The notes under the pieces are model-generated. The model ran no database searches and had not been told where the DNA came from. It saw only the letters and a list, made by a program, of their open reading frames with translations. Below are positions 9,303 through 16,772 of a DNA stretch of 64,000 nucleotides, in pieces. Source of the stretch: Planctomycetaceae bacterium (GTDB lineage Bacteria; Planctomycetota; Phycisphaerae; Phycisphaerales; UBA1924); assembly GCA_021294835.1 (NCBI GenBank), contig JAJTDF010000014.1:1-64000 (forward strand), in the 5' to 3' direction. The first letter of the stretch is position 1; every line of letters starts with the position of its first letter. Made by a program: the position numbers and the translations under genes.

Positions 9303-9697
9303 GGCGGACGCTTGTGCGGGGAATCCAGAGGGCCGGTTGGCCGGTGGCTGGGAGGGCGAGGGGTCAGGACGGGTCAGGACGGGGTGGGTCGGCAACTGAT
9401 ACGGTGAAAGTTTGGTATCGGATCGGTCGGCCGAACCAATATAGAGAGAAGCCAGCGGTCGGGTTCGGGTCAAGTGCTGGAATATGCGTCGAACGTGCAA
9501 TCTGAATCGGGAATGTGACCCGGCCAACCACCTCGGGGTTTCGGCCGGAGGCCGAAGACGGCTGGAAAGAAGCGAAAAGGAAAAGCCCCGGACTTGCTCC
9601 GGGCAACGTGGGGGGGTGGTCTTCAGAATGAGTGAAAAACCCGAGTGTGCCGTGACGGGATTTCTGGGCGGGCCGGCGGGTGGCCGATCAGGCTGGA
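9303..9697. other. Intergenic region between miaA and topA
   Basis: The 395 bases hold the miaA terminator (9575-9603), a second small hairpin, TTCGGCC-GGA-GGCCGAA (9540-9556), and the topA upstream region. On the minus strand a TATATT sits at 9438-9443 and could be a -10 element, but I cannot find a well-spaced -35, so the topA promoter stays unassigned. No gene is apparent. Confidence 0.45.
9575..9603 (-). terminator. Intrinsic terminator of the speA-miaA transcript
   Basis: Read on the minus strand, CCCGGA and TCCGGG (9603-9598 and 9592-9587) form a 6-bp GC stem around a 5-base loop. It is followed by GCTTTTCCTTTT, a U-rich tract after the hairpin. It lies about 95 bases downstream of the miaA stop, and its orientation fits that gene only. 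Confidence 0.7.
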
Positions 9698-10744
9698 TCA
9701 GGCTTGGCCGGGAGTGGAGGCTTGGCAGGCGGCGCATACGGCCAGCAGATGGGCGGGCAGGGTGTCGGGTGCGGGTGGCTCGGGTGGAAGGGTGACCGAG
9801 ACCGGCGTGCTGCCCAGGCGGTTGAGCCAGGTGCGCTGGTTCTTGGCGAAGCGGCGGGTGAGGATCTTGATCTGCTCGCGGGCGTCGTCGACCTCGCCGG
9901 GGCGGGGGGGCCAGCGGTTGGCGGCCAGCGCGGCGGAGACGGCGGGGATGAGTTGCTTGTAGCCCAGGGCCTCGGCGGGCTGCGTCGCGAGGGGGCCGAC
10001 GCGGAGCAGGGCGGCGACCTCGTCAACCAGACCGGCGGCGAACATGGCCTTGACGCGGGCGTTGATGCGCGGGCTGAGGGTCTCTTTGGGCGGGTTGAGC
10101 ACGCAGACGGCCAGGCCGGGGCGAGGGCGGGCGTCGCGGGCCCACTGCTGTTGCAGGGCGGTGATCGGGTAGCCGGTGAGGGTGTGAACCTCCAGGGCGC
10201 GGACGGTGCGGCGGAGATCAGCGGGGTGGATGCGGGCGGCGGCTTCGGGGTCGATGGCCAGAAGGCGGGCGCGGAGGGCCTCGGGGCCGAGGGCGTGCAG
10301 TTCGGCGCGGAGCGCAGGATCAGCGGGCGGGCCGGCGAAGAGCCCGTAGAGCAGGGCCTGGACGTACAGCCCGGTGCCGCCGACGACGATGGCGGGCGTG
10401 CCGGCAGCGCGGAGTTCGGCCAGACGGGCATCGGCGCGGGCGAGCCAGTCCTCGACGGTGAAGGGCGTCGGGTCGTGCGGGCTGACCAGGTCGATCAGAT
10501 CATGGGCGAAGCCGGCCCGCTCGTCGGGCGGGGGCTTGGCGGTGCCGATGTCCATGCCCCGGTAGATCTGAAAGGCGTCGGCGGCGAGGATGACCGGGGC
10601 CGGGCCGCCGGCGCGGACGATGTGCTGCGCCAAGGCGACAGCGAGGGCGGACTTGCCACTGGCGGTGGGGCCAAAGAGGACCGGCGTGACGCGGCCGAGC
10701 CAGGGGAGGGACGGGAGAGAGGGAACCGGGGAGGGCGGGAGGAT
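9698..10744 (-). CDS. miaA: tRNA dimethylallyltransferase with apparent AUC start
   Basis: MiaA adds the dimethylallyl group to N6 of A37 in tRNAs that read UNN codons. The 348-residue frame has the P-loop GPTASGKS (25-32 from the AUC codon), the ADAFQIYRGMDIGTAKP tRNA/PPi-binding segment near 55-71, and GGTGLYVQALLYGL. The first conventional start (TTG 10633) lies after the P-loop and would destroy the enzyme. The frame opens directly from the speA stop codon, and the only plausible initiator is ATC 10742-10744. That codon follows GAGGAG (10751-10756) with a 6-base gap. No ATG, GTG, TTG or CTG exists in frame before the P-loop. The alternatives are UAA readthrough from speA or a sequencing error. 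Confidence 0.9.
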   Translation of the reverse strand: MLPPSPVPSLPSLPWLGRVTPVLFGPTASGKSALAVALAQHIVRAGGPAPVILAADAFQIYRGMDIGTAKPPPDERAGFAHDLIDLVSPHDPTPFTVEDWLARADARLAELRAAGTPAIVVGGTGLYVQALLYGLFAGPPADPALRAELHALGPEALRARLLAIDPEAAARIHPADLRRTVRALEVHTLTGYPITALQQQWARDARPRPGLAVCVLNPPKETLSPRINARVKAMFAAGLVDEVAALLRVGPLATQPAEALGYKQLIPAVSAALAANRWPPRPGEVDDAREQIKILTRRFAKNQRTWLNRLGSTPVSVTLPPEPPAPDTLPAHLLAVCAACQASTPGQA

Positions 10745-10756
10745 GGCTTACTCCTC
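10742..10756 (-). promoter_or_regulatory. Shine-Dalgarno and AUC initiation site of miaA
   Basis: On the minus strand the sequence reads GAGGAG-TAAGCC-ATC. The last two Glu codons of speA double as a strong Shine-Dalgarno, the speA stop TAA lies inside the spacer, and AUC sits at ideal distance. This arrangement would couple miaA initiation to speA termination. Confidence 0.6.
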
Positions 10757-12739
10757 GAGGTAGGTGTAGCCCTCCAGGCCGTTGTCGTAGTACTGCAGGA
10801 GGGACTTGCCCTCGGCGAAGGTCAGGCGGCCCTGCTTGCAGGCGGCCTCGATGTCCAGCCGCATGGCCCGCTTCATGTCGGCGATGTCGTACTGCACGTA
10901 CGAGAGCACCTCTTCAACGGTGTCGCCCTCGATGACCTCTTCGATGTCCCAGCCGCCGGAGGGGTCGACGGAGATGTGCACCGCGTGGGTGTCGCCCAGG
11001 AGGTTGTGCAGGTCGCCGAGGATCTCCTGGTAGGCTCCCAGCAGGAAGACGCCCAGGTAGTAGGGCTCGACGCCGATCTCATCACCGGTGAGGGCGCGGA
11101 CTTCGTGGAGTTCCAGGGACTTCTTGTCGATGCGCTTGTCGACGAAGTGGTCGATCTTGCCATCGGAGTCGCAGGTGACATCCGAGAGGATGCCCCGGCG
11201 GGTGGGCTCCTCGGTGAGGCGGTGGATGGGGGCGATGGGGAAGAGTTGGTCGATGGCCCAGGAGTCGGGCATGGACTGGAAGAGCGAGAAGTTGCAGAAG
11301 TAGATGTCCGAGAGGGACTCGGGGAGGGACTCGAACTCCTCGGGCAGTTCGCCCTTCTTGAGGGCGCGCTCCAGGAGCTTGTGGCCGATGGCCCAGAACA
11401 GCCGCTCGGCGGCGGCCCGCATGGGCAGGGACATGTAGCCCAGCGAGAACAACTGCATGGCCTCGTCGCGGGCCTGGGTGGCGTCGTGGTAGGTCTCCAC
11501 CAGGTTGCGGTCGGTGAGGTTGGTGTGGGCGTCGATGAGGTCCAGCACGGGCTGGGGGACCTCGGTCTCCTTCTTCATGTCCGCGGTGATGGCGTCCATG
11601 CCGGGGTCGGCCTCGAAGCGCGAGGTGCCCAGCACGTCCATGACCAGAATGGAGGAGTAGGCGACCATGGCCCGGCCGCTCTCGGTGAGGATCATGGGGT
11701 GCGGGACGCCGGCGTCCTCGCAGACGGTCTTGATGCGGTAGACCACGTCGGCGGCGTACTCGGCGACGGAGTAGTTGATGCTGCTGGACCAGGCGGACTG
11801 CGAGCCGTCGTAGTCCACGCCCATGCCGCCGCCGATGTCCAGCATCGTCAGGCCGGCGCCCAGGCGGTGCAGCTCGGTGTAGATGTGCGTGAGCTCGTTG
11901 ACGGCGTTCTTGAGCACGCGGATGTCGTACAGCTGCGAGCCGACGTGGCAGTGCAGCAGGTTCAGGCAGTCGAGCATGTTCTGGCTGCGGAGGTAGTCCA
12001 CGGCCTTGAGGACTTCCGAGACGAACAGGCCGAACTTCGAGCGGGCGCCGGCGGAGGATTCCCAGCGGCCGGCGCCGCGGGAGGAGAGCTTGACGCGCAG
12101 GCCGATCTTGGGCTTGACGTTGTACGCCTTGGCGTGCTTGACGATCAGCTCAAGCTCGGAGAACTTCTCGACGACGGGGATGATGTTGCGGCCGAGCTTG
12201 GTGGCCAGGATGACCGTCTCGATGAACTCCGAGTCCTTAAAGCCGTTGCAGATGATCGGCATGCCGTTGACGCCGGGGCCGCCGGCGACGGCGGACAGGC
12301 CCAGCACGGCGAGCAGTTCGGGCTTGCTGCCGGCCTCCAGGCCGAAGTTCAGTTGAACGGCCAGGTTGGCGATCTGCTCGCAGACGTGGCGCTGCTGGTT
12401 GACCTTGATGGGGTACACGCAGCAGTAGCCGCCGTTGTACTGCTGCTCGGCCATGGCGTCGTCGAAGGCCTTGCGGATCTCGCGGAGGCGGTGGTCGAGC
12501 AGGTCGTTGAAGCGGAGCAGGACCGGCGTGTGGATGCCGCGCTCACGCAGGCCGGTGATGATCTCGTGGAGATCGACCTGGCGGGCGGGGTCCTTGGTGG
12601 GCATGACGGTGATGTGGCCGGCGGGGTTGACGCCGATGTAGCCCTTGCCCCAGTCAACGATGCCGTAGAGGCGGGCGGACTCTTCAGCGGTCCAGCGTCC
12701 GTGGAGGAAGGCGTTCTTCTGCGTGCTGATGGTGGCCAT
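10748..12739 (-). CDS. speA: Biosynthetic arginine decarboxylase
   Basis: This PLP-dependent fold-III decarboxylase converts arginine to agmatine, the first step of the agmatine route to putrescine. The 663-residue length fits SpeA. The PLP lysine is K112 in VYPIKVNQQRHV. The glycine-rich phosphate-binding loop DIGGGMGVDYDGS and the segment HCHVGSQLYDIRV are also visible. ATG 12739 (MATISTQKNAF) starts a family-like N-terminus; the longer open frame upstream is low-complexity and was not used. An inverted repeat CGCGA-ACAA-TCGCG (12759-12772) lies in the leader. miaA follows without a gap. Confidence 0.95.
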   Translation of the reverse strand: MATISTQKNAFLHGRWTAEESARLYGIVDWGKGYIGVNPAGHITVMPTKDPARQVDLHEIITGLRERGIHTPVLLRFNDLLDHRLREIRKAFDDAMAEQQYNGGYCCVYPIKVNQQRHVCEQIANLAVQLNFGLEAGSKPELLAVLGLSAVAGGPGVNGMPIICNGFKDSEFIETVILATKLGRNIIPVVEKFSELELIVKHAKAYNVKPKIGLRVKLSSRGAGRWESSAGARSKFGLFVSEVLKAVDYLRSQNMLDCLNLLHCHVGSQLYDIRVLKNAVNELTHIYTELHRLGAGLTMLDIGGGMGVDYDGSQSAWSSSINYSVAEYAADVVYRIKTVCEDAGVPHPMILTESGRAMVAYSSILVMDVLGTSRFEADPGMDAITADMKKETEVPQPVLDLIDAHTNLTDRNLVETYHDATQARDEAMQLFSLGYMSLPMRAAAERLFWAIGHKLLERALKKGELPEEFESLPESLSDIYFCNFSLFQSMPDSWAIDQLFPIAPIHRLTEEPTRRGILSDVTCDSDGKIDHFVDKRIDKKSLELHEVRALTGDEIGVEPYYLGVFLLGAYQEILGDLHNLLGDTHAVHISVDPSGGWDIEEVIEGDTVEEVLSYVQYDIADMKRAMRLDIEAACKQGRLTFAEGKSLLQYYDNGLEGYTYLEE

Positions 12740-13069
12740 GGTGAAAGGGAACTCCGTCCGCGAACAATCGCGAGTGCTGACAGATGCTGGATGCCGTGTG
12801 GCGGCGGGTGGCGCGGGGACTGGTCGGTGGGTGCGGCTGGGGGCGGCGGTGGGGGTGGGGGGTGGCCCGGGGCTGGAGCGTGCGTGGGCGGGTAGCCGGT
12901 GGAGAGCGTGAGCGGGCCGAGGTGGGTCTGGCGCCGGGGAGAATGATATCGGGATGGTGCGGGCGGCGCAGCCGGGTGAGCAGGTGAACCGGCGGTTCGG
13001 GGTGACGCCGGGCGGGTGGCCGGTGGCGGGCGGCGGGCGAGCCGCCGGGGGCCAACAATGAGGATGGTC
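12740..13069. other. Divergent intergenic region between speA and clpS
   Basis: These 330 bases must hold the promoters of speA (minus) and clpS (plus). Apart from a small inverted repeat close to the speA start (12759-12772) I see only G-rich plus-strand sequence. No convincing -35/-10 pair and no additional gene are visible. Confidence 0.4.
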
Positions 13070-13507
13070 ATGTCCAGAGCCATGCTCATGTTTCACACCC
13101 TCTTTGCCAACTCGATGTCCGGTCCGTCCTTGAACCAGGAGCCGCCGGCGACGCCGGCCCCCGAGCCGGAGCCCAAGCCGGCGCAGACGGCGACGGCGGT
13201 GGAGGAAGCTCCGCCGGAGGAGCCTTCCCGCGCGGCCAGGCCCCGGCCGACGCCGCCCCGGCCCAAGCTGGACGAGATGCCGCCGTGGAGCGTGCTGCTG
13301 CACAACGACGATGTGAACGACCAGGAATATGTCGCCATGCGGCTGGTGGAACTGGGCAACCTGCCGGTGGAGCGGGCGGTGGAGGTGATGCTGGAGGCTC
13401 ACGAGTCCGGCGTGGCGCTGGTGCGGGTGACCCACCAGGAGCACGCGGAACTGCTGCGCGACCAGTTCGTGTCGGTGGGGCTGACGGTGAGCATCGAGCC
13501 GGCGTGA
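13070..13507 (+). CDS. clpS: ATP-dependent Clp protease adaptor ClpS
   Basis: ClpS delivers N-degron substrates to ClpA(P). The C-terminal 75-80 residues match the ClpS core: PPWSVLLHNDDVNDQEYVA (the N-degron pocket region with the HNDD motif), then ERAVEVMLEAHESGVALVR and THQEHAELLRDQF. Before it lies an unusually long Pro/Ala/Glu-rich extension of about 65 residues. In ClpS the flexible N-terminal tail engages ClpA, and here it is much longer than usual. ATG 13070 is chosen because GAGG (13060-13063) sits 6 bases upstream; ATG 13082, 13088 or 13112 are possible. No clpA lies next to it. Confidence 0.88.
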   Translation: MSRAMLMFHTLFANSMSGPSLNQEPPATPAPEPEPKPAQTATAVEEAPPEEPSRAARPRPTPPRPKLDEMPPWSVLLHNDDVNDQEYVAMRLVELGNLPVERAVEVMLEAHESGVALVRVTHQEHAELLRDQFVSVGLTVSIEPA

Positions 13508-13553
13508 GGTGGCGGCCGGCGGGGGGAGGTGGGCGTGGACAAGGGGCACGAAC

Positions 13554-14624
13554 ATGGGCGTGGCCGAGAGCGGGCGGGGTGACGGTCCGGAGGGGAGCCC
13601 ACAACCAGCAACAGGTGGCCGCGGGCGGGATGGCAGGCTGGTGGCGGGCCTGCGCTGCATGGAGTGCGGCTTCGCACTTGGCGGACTGCCGTCCAGCGAG
13701 CTTTGTCCGGGGTGCTTCACGCCGCTGCGGCGGGCAGTCCTCGGGCAGGCTGCGGCGTGTGACGAACGCACCAAGGCGTGTCGCTCGATCGGCAACTGCG
13801 TGAGTTGTGGCTATCGACTGGCGGGCCTGTTGGCGAGCGGGCACTGCCCGGAATGCGGCACTGAGGTGCGGCAGTCGCTGCGCGGGTGGCTGTTGCAGCA
13901 TGCATCGCCGGCGTATCTGGTCAGGCTGCATCGCGGATTGAGCCTTGTGCTGTATGGGATGGCGGGCCAGTTTGTTCTGGTGCTGCTGATGGTGGTGACG
14001 GAAGTCGGGAGGACGTTCGGAACCGCCTGGGCGGGGGGCGGGATGCAACTGGGGCTCACGCTGGCCGGGGTGGCGGTAAGCGGGGTGGTGGCGATCGGGT
14101 ACTGGCTGGTCACCGAGCCGGACCCGCAGTTGACCGGGCTGGAGTCGCCCCGGTCCTCACGGGTGGTTCTGCGGGTCGCGGTTGTGGTGGGGGTGCTTTG
14201 CGCGGTGGCAGGCTTGCCGGGTGCGGTGAGCGGAGCGGGTGGAGGGTTGGTGACGGGCCCGCTGGGGGCGATCACCGAGGCACTGTACTGGATGGGTTGG
14301 CTGGCGTGGGTGACGCAGATCTGGGCCATGCTGTTGTTTGCCCGGTTTCTGGCTCGACGCGTGCCGGACAGTTGGGTGGTTGGCCGCAGCGAGGTGTATG
14401 TTTGGCTGTTGCCCGTGGTTGCGCTCTCGGGCCTCTGTCTCCCCGTGATCGCATTGGTGAGTTGCTGCTTGCCGCTGGCGTGGTTGGCGTTCTCCGGCGG
14501 GCATTACCTGGGGCTGCTGGTTGCGCTGGCGATGTACTGGAACCTGCTGCACCGGCTGAGCGAGCATGTGCGGGCAATTGTGCGGACGGGGGAGCCGGCG
14601 CGGTTGAAGGGGATGATGGCGTAA
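13554..14624 (+). CDS. Zinc-ribbon multi-pass membrane protein, tandem paralog 1
   Basis: The 356-residue product has two N-terminal Cys-rich ribbons (LRCMECGFALGGLP...CPGC and NCVSCGYRLAGL...HCPECG), which probably bind zinc. The linker QSLRGWLLQHASPAYLVRLH follows, then four to six hydrophobic segments. EPDPQLTGLESPRSSRVVLR, between membrane segments, is shared almost word for word with paralog 3. Such zinc-ribbon membrane proteins are common in Phycisphaerae but uncharacterised. ATG 13554 gives a start shortly before the first ribbon. The gene is followed 27 bp later by paralog 2. Confidence 0.75.
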   Translation: MGVAESGRGDGPEGSPQPATGGRGRDGRLVAGLRCMECGFALGGLPSSELCPGCFTPLRRAVLGQAAACDERTKACRSIGNCVSCGYRLAGLLASGHCPECGTEVRQSLRGWLLQHASPAYLVRLHRGLSLVLYGMAGQFVLVLLMVVTEVGRTFGTAWAGGGMQLGLTLAGVAVSGVVAIGYWLVTEPDPQLTGLESPRSSRVVLRVAVVVGVLCAVAGLPGAVSGAGGGLVTGPLGAITEALYWMGWLAWVTQIWAMLLFARFLARRVPDSWVVGRSEVYVWLLPVVALSGLCLPVIALVSCCLPLAWLAFSGGHYLGLLVALAMYWNLLHRLSEHVRAIVRTGEPARLKGMMA

Positions 14625-14651
14625 AGTCGACGCCCGGGTTTGGAGGGCTGG

Positions 14652-15599
14652 ATGATGATGATTGGGGCAACCGGACAAGCAGGCGCGGATGGGCCAGGGG
14701 GCACGGTGCCGGCGATGCCGCTGGGGCGGGTGCGGTGCGTGAACTGCCAGGAAGACCTGACCGGGGCGGAGCGGGGCAGCGCGTGCGCGGGGTGCCGGGC
14801 GCCGGTGCGGGTGTCGTACGAGCGGTTTTTGCTGATGTTCTCTGAGCGGGCGGATGTTCGCCGGCTGTGGTGGGGCGTGGTGCTGCTGCTGACGGGGACG
14901 GGGCTGGGGCTGCTGGCGCAGATGGGCGGGGCGCTGGGGGTGATTCTGGGCGTTGCGGGGAGCAGCGGGCTGGGTCTGGTGGCGGCGGGGCTGCTGCTGG
15001 CGGGCGTGCTGACGGTGGCGGCGTGCTGGATGCTCAGCCGGCCGGAGCGGCGGCTGCTGCGGGTGGAGGGGACGGCGGCGAACTGGCGGCAGTGGCTGTG
15101 GACGGCGGGCGTGACGGCGGTGGTGCTGGATGTGGCGCTGGCGGCGTCGCTGGCGCTGGTGCTGGCGCAGCGGGAGGGTGCGGGCGGGACGTCGATGGTG
15201 GAGGTGGTGCTGCTGCTGGGGGCGATGCTGACCATTCCGGTGGCGCCGGTGCTGATCATGGCGGTGGACCTGCTGGTGGTGCTGGCGATGCTGAACTTCA
15301 TGGTGCTGCTGGCGCAGCGGGTGCCGGATGACTGGCTGGTGAGTCGGGCGAGGCTGTATCGCTGGCTGCTGCCGGCGGTGACGCTGCTGGGGCTGCCGGC
15401 GGCGTGGCTGTGGGGGGCGATGGGCGGGCGGATGCTCAGCGCCACGCTGCGGGGGGTGGACCCGGGGGCGGTGCTGGTGCTGTTCTCGGGGCTGGTGATC
15501 GCGGGGGTGATGTACCTGAACCTGCTGGACCGCCTGCGGCGGCACATGGGGGCGATTCTGCGGGGGGATGAGGTGAACGACGACGGATCGCTGGCGTGA
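14652..15599 (+). CDS. Zinc-ribbon multi-pass membrane protein, tandem paralog 2
   Basis: The 315-residue protein has a single N-terminal ribbon, VRCVNCQEDLTGAERGSACAGC, and then about six hydrophobic segments. The closing LYWNLLxRLxxH-type motif of the family appears here as MYLNLLDRLRRHMGAILRG. It is more divergent than paralogs 1 and 3 and has lost one ribbon. ATG 14652, 14655 and 14658 are all possible, with GGAGG at 14642-14646. The coding strand is extremely G-rich. It sits between paralogs 1 and 3 with gaps of 27 and 36 bp, which suggests one transcript. Function is unknown. Confidence 0.72.
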   Translation: MMMIGATGQAGADGPGGTVPAMPLGRVRCVNCQEDLTGAERGSACAGCRAPVRVSYERFLLMFSERADVRRLWWGVVLLLTGTGLGLLAQMGGALGVILGVAGSSGLGLVAAGLLLAGVLTVAACWMLSRPERRLLRVEGTAANWRQWLWTAGVTAVVLDVALAASLALVLAQREGAGGTSMVEVVLLLGAMLTIPVAPVLIMAVDLLVVLAMLNFMVLLAQRVPDDWLVSRARLYRWLLPAVTLLGLPAAWLWGAMGGRMLSATLRGVDPGAVLVLFSGLVIAGVMYLNLLDRLRRHMGAILRGDEVNDDGSLA

Positions 15600-15635
15600 G
15601 CGTGCGAGCGGGCGGGGCAAAGGGCGGATGAACCG

Positions 15636-16649
15636 ATGAGTGAACCGGACGGTGCAAACGGGCAGCGGGAAGCGGGGGAGCGGGAGGCGGTGGTGCCCGA
15701 CGGGGCGAGCCTGGGCCGGCCACTGGTGCGCGGGGTGGCGTGCGTGAGTTGCCAGTATCCGCTGGACGGCCTGCCGACCGGCGGGGTGTGCCCGGAGTGC
15801 GCCACGGAGATTCGCCGATCATTGATGGCGGCGGGGATGGACCCGGCGGCGGGGGTGCTGGGGGTGGTGCAGGGCGGGCACACGTGCGTGTCATGCGGGT
15901 ATGCGCTGGCGGGGCTGCCGGTGCATGGCAAGTGCCCGGAGTGCGGCACCGATGTGCAGCGTTCGCTGCGGGGGTTCCTGCTGCAGTACGCCTCGCCGGA
16001 GTACATCGGTTCGCTGCACACGGGGCTGCGGCTGGTGCTGTGGGGCATCCTGGGCAAGGTCGTGCTGATGGTCACGGTGTTTCTCGCGGGTGCCGCGGCC
16101 AGCGGGCTGCCGGGGTTCCTGCAGGTGTTCATGCCGGCGGTGATGGGCGTGGATGTGCTGGTGAGCCTGGTGATGGCGGTGGGGTACTGGAAGGTGAGCG
16201 AGCCGGACCCGCAGTTGCAGGGGATGGAGTCGCCGGTGACGGCGCGGGTGGTGCTGCGGGCGTCGACGGTGATCGGGGCGGTGTGCACGGTGGTGGCGGC
16301 GCCGCAGGCGCTGGTGGCCGGCACGGGGGGCGGGGTGGCGGGGTATGGGCTGCTGGCAGCGATCATGGGGCTGGCCGGGCTGCTGGGCACGCTGGCGTGG
16401 CTGGTGCAGGCGGTGGCGATGCTGACGCAGGCGCGGTTTCTGGGGCGGCGGGTGCCGGACCGGAAGATCGTGGACCTGGCGGGGCGGTATCGGTGGGTGC
16501 TGCCGTTGATCTCGGTGCTGTTCTTCTGTGTGCTGTTTCTGGGGCCGCTGCTGGCGATCGTGCTGTACTGGAACCTGCTGGACCGGCTGCGCAAGCACGT
16601 GAAGATGATCCAGGAGCGGGGCGTGCCGGCGGGGCTGGTGGGGATGTGA
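15636..16649 (+). CDS. Zinc-ribbon multi-pass membrane protein, tandem paralog 3
   Basis: The 337-residue protein has two N-terminal zinc ribbons (ACVSCQYPLDGLP...CPEC and TCVSCGYALAGL...KCPECG). The conserved RSLRGFLLQYASPEYIGSLH linker follows, then about six membrane segments and EPDPQLQGMESPVTARVVLR. The C-terminus, VLYWNLLDRLRKHVKMIQERG, is shared with the other two paralogs. The three genes probably arose by tandem duplication and may form a hetero-oligomeric membrane complex. No catalytic residues are recognised, so the role stays open. Confidence 0.75.
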   Translation: MSEPDGANGQREAGEREAVVPDGASLGRPLVRGVACVSCQYPLDGLPTGGVCPECATEIRRSLMAAGMDPAAGVLGVVQGGHTCVSCGYALAGLPVHGKCPECGTDVQRSLRGFLLQYASPEYIGSLHTGLRLVLWGILGKVVLMVTVFLAGAAASGLPGFLQVFMPAVMGVDVLVSLVMAVGYWKVSEPDPQLQGMESPVTARVVLRASTVIGAVCTVVAAPQALVAGTGGGVAGYGLLAAIMGLAGLLGTLAWLVQAVAMLTQARFLGRRVPDRKIVDLAGRYRWVLPLISVLFFCVLFLGPLLAIVLYWNLLDRLRKHVKMIQERGVPAGLVGM

Positions 16650-16701
16650 GGCGAGCGGGGTGGGCGGCGGTGTGCGGATGGTGTGCGCGTGTCGGGTCAG
16701 G

Positions 16702-16736
16702 AAAAAACAACCGGCGCTCCAGGGCGGAGCGCCGGT
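16702..16736 (-). terminator. Intrinsic terminator of lpd
   Basis: On the minus strand an 11-bp perfect stem, ACCGGCGCTCC with GGAGCGCCGGT (16736-16726 and 16720-16710), encloses a 5-base loop and runs into TGTTTTTTC. This is a textbook intrinsic terminator, 37 bases past the lpd stop. It also separates lpd from the convergent membrane-protein cluster. Confidence 0.88.
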
Positions 16737-16772
16737 CGAGTGTTGACATGGGGTTGATGGCCGAGCCGGGGC

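Noticed and set aside
6423-9407. A long plus-strand open frame opposite topA (over 900 codons)
   Set aside because: topA has complete domain structure on the minus strand, and the opposite frame is a high-GC shadow without motifs.
9680-12895. A long plus-strand open frame opposite miaA and speA
   Set aside because: Both minus-strand genes are unmistakable, and the shadow is Gly/Val/Asp-rich and lacks any domain.
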